Shown here: positions 1 through 7,507 of the stretch, piece after piece
How the letters are laid out: the number at the start of each line of letters is the position of its first letter
How positions within the stretch are numbered: the stretch's first letter is position 1
Source of the DNA: a bacterium
GTDB taxonomy: Bacteria > Chloroflexota > Dormibacteria > UBA8260 > Bog-877
Direction: 5' to 3'
DNA: 12,140 nt
NCBI GenBank assembly: GCA_021802115.1
Contig: JAKABA010000114.1
Coordinates: forward strand, 1 to 12,140
Translations under genes and position numbers: made by a program
The notes under the pieces: model-generated
Told to the model about the DNA's origin: nothing
Database searches by the model: none
Seen by the model: only the letters and a program-made list of their open reading frames with translations

Positions 1-548
1 CTGACCGCCTCGTCGGCCACCAGGACCCGGGGCTGGGGCGCGAGCGACCTCGCGATGGCCACGCGCTGGCGCTGGCCGCCAGAGAACTGGTGGGGGAACA
101 TCCGAGCCGAGCCCGGCGGCAGCCCCACCGCTTCCAAGAGCTCCTCCACGCGGCGCCTGATGTCCCCCTGGATCCGCAGCGAGCGCAGGGGCTCGGCGAT
201 GGAGTCGCCCACGCGCAGCCGCGGATCCAACGATGAGAAGGGGTCCTGGAACACTATCTGCACCGCCCTGCGGAGCTCGGTGAGCTCCGAGCGGCTCCTG
301 CCCTGGGTGGAGCGCCCCTGGAAGAGCACCTCGCCCTCGTCGGGCTCCTCCAGCGCCAGCAGGAGCCGGGCCAGGGTGGACTTGCCCGACCCGGACTCAC
401 CAACCACCCCCAGCCGGTCCTGCGGGCGGACCTCGACTGACACCTGGGACAGCGCCACCACCGGGTTGCTCCTGGGTCCGTAGCGGCGGCTGACCCGCAC
501 CAGCTGCAGGATCGGCTCGGCGGCGGTGGTCGGAGGGCTGCCGGTCAT
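1..548 (-). CDS. dppF: Peptide ABC transporter ATP-binding protein (DppF/OppF-type), C-terminus cut off by window edge
   Basis: Second ATPase of the importer; it would pair with the DppD-like ATPase to power uptake at the cytoplasmic face of the membrane. The visible 182 residues show Walker A (G50-ESGSGKS-T58), a Q-loop in an IVFQDP context, the ABC signature as FSGGQRQR (155-162, F replacing the usual L) and Walker B ending in DE (179-180). The window ends immediately after Walker B, so the H-loop and the C-terminal oligopeptide-transporter region are not visible. The ATG at 548 overlaps the stop of the upstream ATPase gene in an ATGA (545-548), implying translational coupling. The FQDPFSSLDPR stretch is typical of the DppF/OppF subfamily. 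Family assignment is firm; the transported substrate is unknown. Confidence 0.93.
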   Translation of the reverse strand, partial: MTGSPPTTAAEPILQLVRVSRRYGPRSNPVVALSQVSVEVRPQDRLGVVGESGSGKSTLARLLLALEEPDEGEVLFQGRSTQGRSRSELTELRRAVQIVFQDPFSSLDPRLRVGDSIAEPLRSLRIQGDIRRRVEELLEAVGLPPGSARMFPHQFSGGQRQRVAIARSLAPQPRVLVADEAV

Positions 549-1543
549 GCTCCCGGCCCACCGGATGCGAGAGGACTGCCCTGTGACGCGGGGGAACCGA
601 CGGGAAACCAGCAGGCCACCCGGTGGTCGGAGCCCGTCATTGGGGGCACCGCCTGGCACCGATCCTGCTCGCGGTCGCAGCGCCCTCTGAACACGCAGCC
701 GGAGGGGAACTGTCCCAGTTGCGGAACCGAGCCGGGGATCGTCGGCAGGTGGCCCGCCGGCGTGTCTTCCCCAGCCCCTATCCCCTTGGACGTGTGCAGC
801 AGGGCCAGGGTGTAGGGGTGTCGCGGTTGGGTGAGCAGCTCCCCGGTGGCCGCCGACTCGACCACCCTGCCCCCGTACATGACCACGATCCGCTGACAGA
901 CCGAGGAGACCACGGCCAGGTCGTGGCTGATCAGGAGCAGCGCCGAGCCCTGGTCCTGGACCAGGTCCTGCAGCAGGGCCAGCACCTGAGCCTGCACCGT
1001 CACGTCCAGAGCGGTGGTCGGCTCGTCGGCCAGGATGAGGGCGGGGCCGCAGGCGATCGCGATGGCGATCACGATGCGCTGACGCTGTCCCCCCGACAGC
1101 TGATGCGGGAAGCGGCGTGACTGCTCGGCGGGGTTGGTGAACCCCACCCTTTGCATCAGCTCCAGCATCCGCGCCCGCGCCGCTCGGCGGCTTACCCGCT
1201 CGTGGATGCGGATGGCGTCCGTGATCTGGGTGCCCACCCGCATCAGGGGGTCGAGCGCCGTCATCGGCTCCTGGAAGACCATCGCCAACCGGTTTCCCCG
1301 CAGCGCCGAGAGGCGGCGCTCGGACAGGTTGAGGAGCTCGACGCCGTCGAAGATCACCTGGCCCGCGGCGCTCAGCCCCTCCGGCAGCAGCCCCATGATC
1401 GCGAGCGCGGTCATGGTCTTCCCGGAGCCGGACTCTCCGATCAGGCCGACCCGCTCGCCCGCCGAGATCGCGAAGGAGACCTCGGAGACCACGGGGATCC
1501 CCTGGGTGTCCACCCGGAGGTGGGAGACCTCCAGCAGGCTCAT
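545..1543 (-). CDS. dppD: Peptide ABC transporter ATP-binding protein (DppD/OppD-type)
   Basis: A 332-residue ATPase, normal for DppD. Visible motifs are Walker A (G36-ESGSGK-T43), Q-loop Q91, signature LSGGQRQR (149-156), Walker B ILADEP (D173, E174) and H-loop H207. The C-terminal oligopeptide-transporter domain follows (from about residue 235, QPRHPYTLALL). It holds four cysteines, C283, C289, C296 and C311, in the position where DppD/OppD proteins carry a conserved Cys set, reported to bind a 4Fe-4S cluster in a mycobacterial Dpp transporter. The ATG at 1543 forms an ATGA overlap with the stop of the permease gene upstream, and its own stop overlaps the next ATPase start. A much longer open frame continues upstream to 2365, but that part is a shadow of the permease gene; this start follows GGGGA with about six bases of spacing and matches the family N-terminus. 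Confidence 0.95.
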   Translation of the reverse strand: MSLLEVSHLRVDTQGIPVVSEVSFAISAGERVGLIGESGSGKTMTALAIMGLLPEGLSAAGQVIFDGVELLNLSERRLSALRGNRLAMVFQEPMTALDPLMRVGTQITDAIRIHERVSRRAARARMLELMQRVGFTNPAEQSRRFPHQLSGGQRQRIVIAIAIACGPALILADEPTTALDVTVQAQVLALLQDLVQDQGSALLLISHDLAVVSSVCQRIVVMYGGRVVESAATGELLTQPRHPYTLALLHTSKGIGAGEDTPAGHLPTIPGSVPQLGQFPSGCVFRGRCDREQDRCQAVPPMTGSDHRVACWFPVGSPASQGSPLASGGPGA

Positions 1544-2424
1544 GACCGTCCCCGCAGGGTCGGGTCCAGGAGGTCTCTCAGACCATCGCCGAGGGCGTTG
1601 AAGCCCAGCACGCAGATGGCGATGGCGAGCCCTGGCCACACCGCCATCAGGGGATCCTGATAGAGGTAGTTCTGGGCGTTCTCCAGCATCCCCCCCCAGG
1701 TGGCGGTCGGCGGGGGAGTGCCCAGCCCGAGATAGGACAGGGCGGCCACCGCCAGGACGGTGACGGAGAGCAGCAGCGAGGCCTGGACGATGATGAAGGG
1801 CAGGATGTTGGGCACCACGTGTCGGCGCAGGATCGCCAGCGGCGAGCGACCGTAGGCCCGAGCCGCCAGCACGTAGTCGGTCCCCAGCACCGAGAGCGCA
1901 GCGCTCCTGGTCACCCTGGCGAAGGAGGGGATGGAGGCGATCCCGATGGCCACGGTGGCGGTGGTGGTCGAGGCTCCGAAGACGGCGACCAGGGTGATCG
2001 CCGCCAGCAGCGCCGGGAAGGAGTAGATGAGGTCGGCCAGACGCATCAGCAGCTCGCTGGTGAAGCCTCCCCTGGACGCCGAGATCAGCCCGGCGGGGAT
2101 GCCGATCCCGCCCGCGATCAGGACGGCGCCGACGCTGGAGAGCAGGGTGGGGTCGGTGCCCGACATCAGCCGGGAGAGCAGATCCCGGCCGTACTGGTCG
2201 GTCCCCAGGAGGTGGTGCAGGCTGGGCCCCAGCAGCTCCTGGCCGGTGGACACGGTGAGCGGTCCGTAGGGGGTCCAGAACACGGACACCACCGCCACCA
2301 CCACTATCACCGTCACCACGAAACCCCCGACCATCGCGCTGGGGCTGTGCCGCACCAGCCGCCACAGCTGTCCTCTGGGGAGGGGCGCGACCGCGGGTGG
2401 TCCTCCGGCTGCCACCACGCTCAT
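1540..2424 (-). CDS. dppC: Peptide ABC transporter permease (DppC/OppC-type)
   Basis: A 294-residue inner-membrane permease subunit that would form the translocation channel with the DppB-like protein. The N-terminal hydrophobic helix is at about 32-50. The family-typical LGTDQYGRDLLSRLMSG stretch spans 73-89. The cytoplasmic EAA coupling loop (A187-A-R-A-x-G ... R-H-x-x-P-N206) docks on the ATPases. The C-terminus LGDGLRDLLDPTLRGRS is standard for DppC. Several further hydrophobic segments fit a binding-protein-dependent transport inner-membrane domain. The start (ATG at 2424) overlaps the stop of dppB by four bases, and its stop overlaps dppD. No clear Shine-Dalgarno precedes it, consistent with translation coupled to the upstream gene. 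Confidence 0.95.
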   Translation of the reverse strand: MSVVAAGGPPAVAPLPRGQLWRLVRHSPSAMVGGFVVTVIVVVAVVSVFWTPYGPLTVSTGQELLGPSLHHLLGTDQYGRDLLSRLMSGTDPTLLSSVGAVLIAGGIGIPAGLISASRGGFTSELLMRLADLIYSFPALLAAITLVAVFGASTTTATVAIGIASIPSFARVTRSAALSVLGTDYVLAARAYGRSPLAILRRHVVPNILPFIIVQASLLLSVTVLAVAALSYLGLGTPPPTATWGGMLENAQNYLYQDPLMAVWPGLAIAICVLGFNALGDGLRDLLDPTLRGRS

Positions 2425-3434
2425 GAGCGCAGCCCGATGCGCGGGTCGATGACCCGGTACAGGATGTCCACCAAGAGGTTGGTCAGGACGACCGCGGTGG
2501 CGACCAGCATCACGATGTCCTGGACCAGGATCAGGTCGCGGTTGGCGACACTGGACAGGAGCAGGCTGCCCACCCCGGGCAGGGTGAAAACGGCCTCGAT
2601 GACCACCGCCCCGATGATCAGTCCGGACAGCTCCAGCCCCAGCACCGTCACCACCGGGACCGCCGCGTTGCGGATCCCGTGGCGGACCAGGGCCTGGCCG
2701 GTGCGCATCCCCTTGGCCCGGGCGGTGCGCAGAAAGTCGGCCCGGAGCACTCCCAGGACCGCGGTGCGCACGTAGCGCGCCAGGATGGCGCCCTCGACCA
2801 GTCCCAGCGACACCGACGGCAAGACCAGCGATTGCAGGGCGCTCCCGACGCTGCTGGACCAGGGGGTGAAGCCGCTGGCGGGCAGCCACCTCAGATAGAC
2901 GGCGACCACGATGATGAGCAGGATCCCGAGGACGAAGTTGGGGATGGCGATCCCGATCTGGGTGGCGGCTGCCAGCACCGCCCCGGAGGCCTTGCGGTGG
3001 CGGACCGCGCTCACGATTCCCGCCGGCACCGCGATCAGCAGCCCCACCAGCAGGCCGAGCACCACCAGCGGCGCCGTCACCTCGAGGGCGGACCCGAGCT
3101 CGGGGGCGATCGGCTGGCCGGAGATGTAGGACGTCCCCAGGTGCAGGGTCAGCAGGCCCTGCATCCAGTGCAGGTACTGCCACACCAGCGGCTCATTGAG
3201 CCCCAGCTTGATGGTGAGGGCGCGCACCGAGGCGGGCGTCGCCTGGGTGCCCAGGATTACCTGGGCCGGGGTCCCGGGGAGGATGTTGAGGACCGTGAAC
3301 ACCAGGATGGAGGCGGCCCACAGGGTGAGCACCAGGGTAGCCAGGCGGCGGATGGCGAAGCGCGCCACGGACCCCTCAGCGGGTCGCCGGCGCGGTCGGG
3401 CCGATCCCCCGGCCACGATGGGGTCAGTCTGCAC
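2421..3434 (-). CDS. dppB: Peptide ABC transporter permease (DppB/OppB-type)
   Basis: A 337-residue membrane permease, partner of the DppC-like subunit. It shows the N-terminal helix (about 32-52) followed by LPGTPAQ, where DppB proteins carry LPGDPA. The EAA coupling loop is at about 237-257 (TARAKGM ... RHGIRNA), and the end is VDILYRVIDPRIGL, characteristic of DppB. The open frame begins with GTG at 3434. A second in-frame GTG at 3368 (codon 23) lies directly before ARFAIRRL, which resembles the usual N-terminus of the family, and is preceded by GAGGGG at only three bases' distance. The first 22 residues are therefore uncertain. It lies 45 bases downstream of the binding-protein gene and overlaps dppC by ATGA. 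Confidence 0.93.
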   Translation of the reverse strand: MQTDPIVAGGSARPRRRPAEGSVARFAIRRLATLVLTLWAASILVFTVLNILPGTPAQVILGTQATPASVRALTIKLGLNEPLVWQYLHWMQGLLTLHLGTSYISGQPIAPELGSALEVTAPLVVLGLLVGLLIAVPAGIVSAVRHRKASGAVLAAATQIGIAIPNFVLGILLIIVVAVYLRWLPASGFTPWSSSVGSALQSLVLPSVSLGLVEGAILARYVRTAVLGVLRADFLRTARAKGMRTGQALVRHGIRNAAVPVVTVLGLELSGLIIGAVVIEAVFTLPGVGSLLLSSVANRDLILVQDIVMLVATAVVLTNLLVDILYRVIDPRIGLRS

Positions 3435-3479
3435 GGCTCTCAGCGGGCGCGAGCGGTTGCCATGCCTGTGGCCGGACCT

Positions 3480-5051
3480 CTACGAGATGTAGCCGAGTGC
3501 CTTCGCTGAGGCGGGAATGCTCCCACCGATGCCGACGTAGGTGAGGTTGAAGGCCTCCGTGTAGGCGGTCGAAGGCAGCCCCACGACGTCCTTCTGGGCG
3601 ACCGTGAGGTCGGGGATGATGTACAGCCAGTCGTTGACGGCGTCGGCCGTGATCTGCCGCAGCACCTGTCGGTATCCGGCGATCCACTGGGCCTTGGTCG
3701 GAGCGGCGTTGGCGGCGGCCAGCTCCTTGGCCACCTCCGCGGTACCCGCGTAGTGCCAGTAGTAGCCGGGAGTGCCGTAGTTGCCGATGTCGCGGCCCTC
3801 GGCGTGATCGATGATGGTGGTCTCAAAGTCACCGGCCTCGAAGACCTTGGATATCCAGAGCGGGAAGTCGATGGTGCTGACGGTGACCTTGATCCCGATC
3901 GCTCCCAGCTCGGAGACGATCAGGGGAGCCGCCAGCTGGGCGTAGTAATAGGGGGGCAGGGTTAGGGTCAGCGGGAACCCCGAGGAGTATCCGGCCTGCG
4001 CCATCAGCTGCTTGGCCTTGGCCACGTTGTAGGGATAGACGTTGGTGAGGTTGATGTAGTAGGGGTCGGCCGGGACGGTGTCGCTCCCCGCCGGAATCCC
4101 GTAGCCACCCGATGCCGCCTGGATGATCGCCTTGCGGTTGGTCGCGTAGAGGATGGCCTGGCGCACCAGCTTGTTCCGGAGCGGGCCGTAGGCGTTGTTG
4201 AGGGTCAGCTGGACCTTGCCGTTGGTCAGCCCGGCGATGACCCGGTACTTGGGGTTGGACTTGAACAGCGACAGGTCGGAGGGCGTGGAGAGGTTGTCGA
4301 TCATGTTGATCTGGCCGCTCTCCAGGGCCGAGTTGAGCGCGTTGGGGTTGGTGTAGTAGCGGAAGACGACCCCCGCCACGTGGGGCTTGTAGCCCCAGTA
4401 GAGGTTGTTGCGAGCCAGCGAGATGCTGTAGTTGGTGACCTCCCCGGTGACCTTGAAGGGCCCGGTCCCGATCGGGTCGGTCGCCATGCTGGAGATGGCC
4501 GAGGGGTCGAGGATCACCCCGTTGGAATAGGCGGCGAGGTTGTACAGCCACTCCCAGCTGGGATCGGCCAGGACGACCTGGACCTGGTCGGAGCCCACGG
4601 TCGTCACCGAGGCCACGTCGAAGATCTTGGCGTAGGGGTAGGTGGAGCCCGGCTGGTAGACGCGCTTAAGGCTGTAGACCACGTCGGCGGGGGTGAGGGG
4701 GTTCCCGTTGGAGAACCTGACGCCCTTCCTGATGGTGAAGGTGAAGACCTTGTTGGCCGAGCTCACCGTCCACGAGGTCGCCAGCACCGGGACGATCTTG
4801 CCGTCCGGCGCCAGCTCCACCAGGTGCTGCAGCACGTTGTAGTCGATAACCTCGTCGATCGCCTGGGACGCGTTCGCGGTCGGGTTGAGGGTGGGGGGGA
4901 AGACGTTGGAGGATCCCACGGTCAGCGTCTTCAGGGACTGGTTGGTGGCCTGGCTGCCGGGGGACGAGCTGCATGCCGCCAGCAGCAACGATCCGGCCGT
5001 GATCCCGGCCAGCGCCATCAACCACCGCGTCGACATTGATCGCTCTCGCAT
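3480..5051 (-). CDS. dppA: ABC transporter substrate-binding lipoprotein (family 5, peptide/nickel type)
   Basis: A 523-residue extracytoplasmic receptor that would capture the substrate and deliver it to the permeases. The N-terminus has basic residues, a hydrophobic stretch (L11-A26) and the lipobox LLLAAC with lipidation Cys27, then a Ser/Gly-rich linker; this is a lipoprotein signal anchoring it outside the membrane. The mature part has family SBP_bac_5 features: a TLNPT segment near 53-57, FTIRKGVRFSNG near 105-116, DPIGTGPFKV near 194-203, and an RDIGNYGTPGYYW stretch near 422. ATG at 5051 is preceded by AGGGAG (5057-5062) with five bases of spacing. An in-frame ATG at 5036 (codon 6), preceded by GAGAG, is a plausible alternative. 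It is first in the importer operon. The fold class covers peptides, nickel and some sugars or opines, so the ligand is not decided. Confidence 0.95.
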   Translation of the reverse strand: MRERSMSTRWLMALAGITAGSLLLAACSSSPGSQATNQSLKTLTVGSSNVFPPTLNPTANASQAIDEVIDYNVLQHLVELAPDGKIVPVLATSWTVSSANKVFTFTIRKGVRFSNGNPLTPADVVYSLKRVYQPGSTYPYAKIFDVASVTTVGSDQVQVVLADPSWEWLYNLAAYSNGVILDPSAISSMATDPIGTGPFKVTGEVTNYSISLARNNLYWGYKPHVAGVVFRYYTNPNALNSALESGQINMIDNLSTPSDLSLFKSNPKYRVIAGLTNGKVQLTLNNAYGPLRNKLVRQAILYATNRKAIIQAASGGYGIPAGSDTVPADPYYINLTNVYPYNVAKAKQLMAQAGYSSGFPLTLTLPPYYYAQLAAPLIVSELGAIGIKVTVSTIDFPLWISKVFEAGDFETTIIDHAEGRDIGNYGTPGYYWHYAGTAEVAKELAAANAAPTKAQWIAGYRQVLRQITADAVNDWLYIIPDLTVAQKDVVGLPSTAYTEAFNLTYVGIGGSIPASAKALGYIS

Positions 5052-5085
5052 GTGCGCTCCCTGACCCTGCCAGCAGCATCCGGCT

Positions 5086-5110
5086 GGGCCATCTCCTCAT
5101 GAGATGGTCA
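5086..5110. promoter_or_regulatory. Inverted repeat in divergent intergenic region; candidate operator or leader hairpin
   Basis: Perfect 7-base arms CCATCTC (5089-5095) and GAGATGG (5101-5107) flank a five-base centre. Including flanks, 8 of 10 positions per arm pair. The inner CTCATGAG (5096-5103) is itself a palindrome. It lies 35 bases upstream of the binding-protein start and about 105 bases upstream of the dehydrogenase start. A weak minus-strand -10-like TAGACT is at 5120-5115, so the repeat would sit near or just past that transcription start. That position suits a repressor operator or an mRNA hairpin. The repeat is seen directly; its function is inferred. Confidence 0.45.
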
Positions 5111-5172
5111 GCGAAGTCTACAGGGTAGCCCAACCGCCGCGGAGGACTGCGCGGACGCTGATTCCAGTGCCT

Positions 5173-5178
5173 TAGGAT
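5173..5178 (+). promoter_or_regulatory. Candidate -10 element (TAGGAT) for the plus-strand operon
   Basis: TAGGAT resembles the high-GC Gram-positive -10 consensus and lies 35 bases before the first plus-strand start codon. No convincing -35 is seen at 16-18 bases upstream; GCGGAC at 5151 matches TTGACN only in part. Low confidence. Confidence 0.22.
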
Positions 5179-5202
5179 CAGGGCCAAGGGTCCGCTGGCG
5201 CT

Positions 5203-5210
5203 GAGGAGGT
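5203..5210 (+). promoter_or_regulatory. Strong Shine-Dalgarno site before the plus-strand operon
   Basis: GAGGAGGT lies three to four bases ahead of the GTG at 5214. It supports that start over the in-frame TTG at 5223, although the spacing is slightly short. Confidence 0.6.
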
Positions 5211-5213
5211 CGT

Positions 5214-6275
5214 GTGCACAGGTTGCGGCTGGCGGTGATACCGGGCGACGGTATCGGTCCGGAGCTTGCCGAGGTGTGCCAGCCCGTGATCGAGGCGGCC
5301 GCGGCTCGCGAGGATCTGGAGCTGGAGACCTCCGTTCTCGACTGGGGAGGAGCCCGCTACCTGCGCCAGGGGGCGGCGATGCCGGCCGACGCGGCCGGTC
5401 AGCTGCGCCGGCACGACGCCGTCCTCTTCGGTGCGGTGGGCCGTCCCGACGTGCCCGACCACGAGCTCGTTTGGGGGCTCATCATCCGGCTCCGCCAGGA
5501 GCTCCAGCTGTCGATCAACCTGCGCCCGGCGCGATCCTTCCCGGCCGTGCGCGGCCCGCTCGCAGGCCGGCCGTCGATCGACCTGCTGGTGGTTCGGGAG
5601 AACACGGAGGGCGAGTACGTGGGAGCCGGGGGGGTGGCCCACCGCGGCGCTCCGGAGGAGGTCGCCCTGGAGCTGGCCGTGCACTCCCGCCAGGTGATTC
5701 TGGATGCGGCCAGGTTCGCGTTCGCGGCCGCCCGAGACCGGCGCCGGCAGCTGACCCTGGTCACCAAGTCCAATGCGATGCGCTTCGGCTATGTGCTCTG
5801 GGACCAGGTCTTCGAGGAGGTCGCAGCGGAGTATCCCGAGGTCACCACCGAGCGGGTGTTGGTGGATGCGATGGCGGCCCGGATGGTGGAGCGCCCGCAG
5901 GGGCTGGACGTGCTCCTCTGCAGCAACCTCTTCGGCGACATCCTGTCCGATCTGGCGGCGGCTCTGGTGGGAGGCCTGGGGCTGGCCCCCAGCGCCAACA
6001 TCCGGCCCGACCAGGCCCTGGGGGTGTTCGAGCCGGTGCATGGCTCCGCCCCTGACATCGCCGGCCGGGGACTGGCCAATCCCTGCGGCTACCTGCTCTC
6101 GGCGGCGATGCTCTTCGAGCACAACCGGCTGCCGCGGGCCGCGGCCGCACTCCGCGCCGGGATCGCCTCGGCCCTCACGGAACCCGCCAACCACACGCCC
6201 GACCTCGGGGGATCGGCCTCCACTGCCGAACTGGCCCAGGCGGTCCGGGACCGCCTCCAGGAGGCATCCGTTTGA
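5214..6275 (+). CDS. Tartrate/D-malate dehydrogenase-like beta-decarboxylating dehydrogenase
   Basis: A 353-residue NAD(P)-dependent member of the isocitrate/isopropylmalate dehydrogenase family, which oxidises and decarboxylates 2-hydroxy diacids in the cytoplasm. The N-terminus VIPGDGIGPE is diagnostic. RENTEGEY (128-135) and VPDHELVWGL resemble the tartrate dehydrogenase/D-malate dehydrogenase (TtuC/DmlA) group; LeuB usually has RELTGG here. Catalytic K185 (VTKSN) is present, as are metal-binding D218, D242 and D246 (FGDILSD), and the nucleotide-binding HGSAPDIAG (276-284). Length is normal. The GTG start has a strong GAGGAGGT upstream. It is first in the plus operon, and its stop overlaps the next gene by TTGA. 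The true substrate could be D-malate, tartrate, a 3-alkylmalate or another diacid; the operon context gives no leucine or TCA partner. Confidence 0.9.
   Translation: MHRLRLAVIPGDGIGPELAEVCQPVIEAAAAREDLELETSVLDWGGARYLRQGAAMPADAAGQLRRHDAVLFGAVGRPDVPDHELVWGLIIRLRQELQLSINLRPARSFPAVRGPLAGRPSIDLLVVRENTEGEYVGAGGVAHRGAPEEVALELAVHSRQVILDAARFAFAAARDRRRQLTLVTKSNAMRFGYVLWDQVFEEVAAEYPEVTTERVLVDAMAARMVERPQGLDVLLCSNLFGDILSDLAAALVGGLGLAPSANIRPDQALGVFEPVHGSAPDIAGRGLANPCGYLLSAAMLFEHNRLPRAAAALRAGIASALTEPANHTPDLGGSASTAELAQAVRDRLQEASV
6259..6264 (+). promoter_or_regulatory. Shine-Dalgarno site supporting a TTG start
   Basis: AGGAGG ends seven bases before TTG at 6272, inside the 3' end of the dehydrogenase gene. 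It fixes the rare TTG start of the M20 peptidase gene and the 4-base overlap with the upstream stop. Confidence 0.65.
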
Positions 6276-7507
6276 CCAAGGCCGGCAACGCCTCGGCGGC
6301 CGCCGGGGCGGGGCCGCTCCTGATCGCCCCGGACGCCGTGGTGGAGCTGACCCGCCAGCTGGTGCGGATCCGCAGCGTGCATGATCCCGAGGCACCGGGC
6401 GGGGAGGCGGAGGCGGCGGCGCTGGTCGCGGCCACGATGCGCGGGTTCGGATGGTCGCCCGAGGTGGTCGAGGTAGAGCCTGGCCGATCCAACGTCATCG
6501 CCACGGTGGAGGGGGGTGGTGGCCCCGGCCCGACGCTTGCCTTCGAAGGGCACCTGGACGTGGTGACCGAGGGCGACCCGGGCAGCTGGACGGTGGACCC
6601 CTTCGGGGGTCTCATCGACCAGGGCAGGCTGTACGGCCGGGGTGCCGCCGACATGAAGGCGGGGGTGGCCGCCATGCTGCACGCGGTGAGGGCCATGCAG
6701 CTGCAGGGTCCGTTCCCCGGCAGGATCCGCCTCCTGGCTCTGACGGACGAGGAGGGGATGATGCTGGGGGCCAAGCACGCGGTCGCCAGCGGGGCCCTGG
6801 ACGGGGTCGCGGGAGTGGTGGTCTGCGAGCCCGAGGGCGGGGAGGTCTGCGCCGTCTCCAAGGGAGCCCTTCGGGTGCGGTTCGAGCTGAGCGGGAAGAT
6901 GGCCCACGGCGCCATGCCCCACCAGGGCGCCAATCCCATCCCGGTGCTGGGGCGTCTCACCGCCGCCCTGGAGGAGCTGGAGCACCGGATCCAGACCAGG
7001 GTCGGCGAGCATCCCCTGCTGGGCTGGACGTACATCACCCCCACCGTGGCTCTGGCCGGCAACCTGGAGCAGATGAACGTGACCCCGGCGCGTGCGGACC
7101 TGGCGGTCGACGTCAGGACCGTTCCCGCCGTCGACCACCGGGACCTGATCGGGGCCATGACGGCGATCTGCCAGGATCTGAGCGCGGCGGCGGGGATACG
7201 GGGAGAGGTGGTGGTTGTCGACGACCGGCCCGCGGTGGACACCCCCCAGGATGACCCGCTGGTGCAGTGCCTGGTCCGCGCCCATGAGGCTGTGGTCGGG
7301 GCGGCCCCGCGGTTCGGGGGCGTTCCCGGCACCACCGACGGCACCATCTTCAGCCGGGATGCCGGGGTGGCCACCGTCGTGTACGGCCCCGGCGACAAAT
7401 GGATAGCCCACCAGGCGGACGAATACGTCAGCGTGGAGGAGATCCCCCGCTACGCGCGGGTCTACGCGGTCGCGGCGCGGGCCTTCCTGGAGCGCGGGGC
7501 TCGGTGA
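6272..7507 (+). CDS. M20-family metallopeptidase/deacylase (ArgE/DapE/CPG2-like)
   Basis: A 411-residue cytoplasmic di-zinc amidohydrolase of the family that removes acyl groups from amino acids or cleaves small peptides. Metal ligands and catalytic residues are all visible: H94 and D96 (GHLDVV), bridging D127 (GRGAADMKAG), catalytic base E160 and ligand E161 (TDEEG), E186 (CEPE, equivalent to GEP in ArgE/DapE) and H380 (IAHQADEYV). The inserted dimerisation/lid domain starts near 195, with AHGAMPHQGANP around 211-222, and GGVPGTTDGTIF lies near 349-360. The start is TTG with AGGAGG seven bases upstream. The gene overlaps both neighbours by four bases. Annotation as succinyl-diaminopimelate desuccinylase or acetylornithine deacetylase would be an over-call, since the operon has no lysine or arginine synthesis genes; an N-acyl or peptide catabolic role is inferred. 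Confidence 0.9.
   Translation: MTKAGNASAAAGAGPLLIAPDAVVELTRQLVRIRSVHDPEAPGGEAEAAALVAATMRGFGWSPEVVEVEPGRSNVIATVEGGGGPGPTLAFEGHLDVVTEGDPGSWTVDPFGGLIDQGRLYGRGAADMKAGVAAMLHAVRAMQLQGPFPGRIRLLALTDEEGMMLGAKHAVASGALDGVAGVVVCEPEGGEVCAVSKGALRVRFELSGKMAHGAMPHQGANPIPVLGRLTAALEELEHRIQTRVGEHPLLGWTYITPTVALAGNLEQMNVTPARADLAVDVRTVPAVDHRDLIGAMTAICQDLSAAAGIRGEVVVVDDRPAVDTPQDDPLVQCLVRAHEAVVGAAPRFGGVPGTTDGTIFSRDAGVATVVYGPGDKWIAHQADEYVSVEEIPRYARVYAVAARAFLERGAR

Noticed and set aside
1544..2365. Upstream extension of the DppD reading frame to 2365, which would make a 606-residue fusion protein
   Set aside because: The extension is a shadow of dppC in another frame, with low-complexity sequence. The ATG at 1543 with the ATGA overlap gives a normal-length ATPase.
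1819..2775. Plus-strand 318-residue open frame with His-rich stretches
   Set aside because: It lies antisense to the two permease genes, and its His/Arg/Gly-rich composition is a by-product of hydrophobic permease codons read on the other strand.
3435..3479. Possible attenuator or terminator between the binding-protein gene and dppB
   Set aside because: Only a four-base GCCA/TGGC pairing is visible with no T-run, so I see no supported hairpin.
5137..5154. CCGCG...CGCGG inverted repeat, and GCGGAC/GTCCGC further apart (5151-5156 and 5190-5195), in the intergenic region
   Set aside because: Arms of only five or six G/C bases are expected by chance in such GC-rich DNA; no U-tract follows, so there is no terminator case.
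6272..7507. Calling the M20 gene dapE or argE
   Set aside because: The metal-site motifs are common to the whole M20 family, and no lysine or arginine biosynthesis gene is nearby; a specific symbol is not justified.
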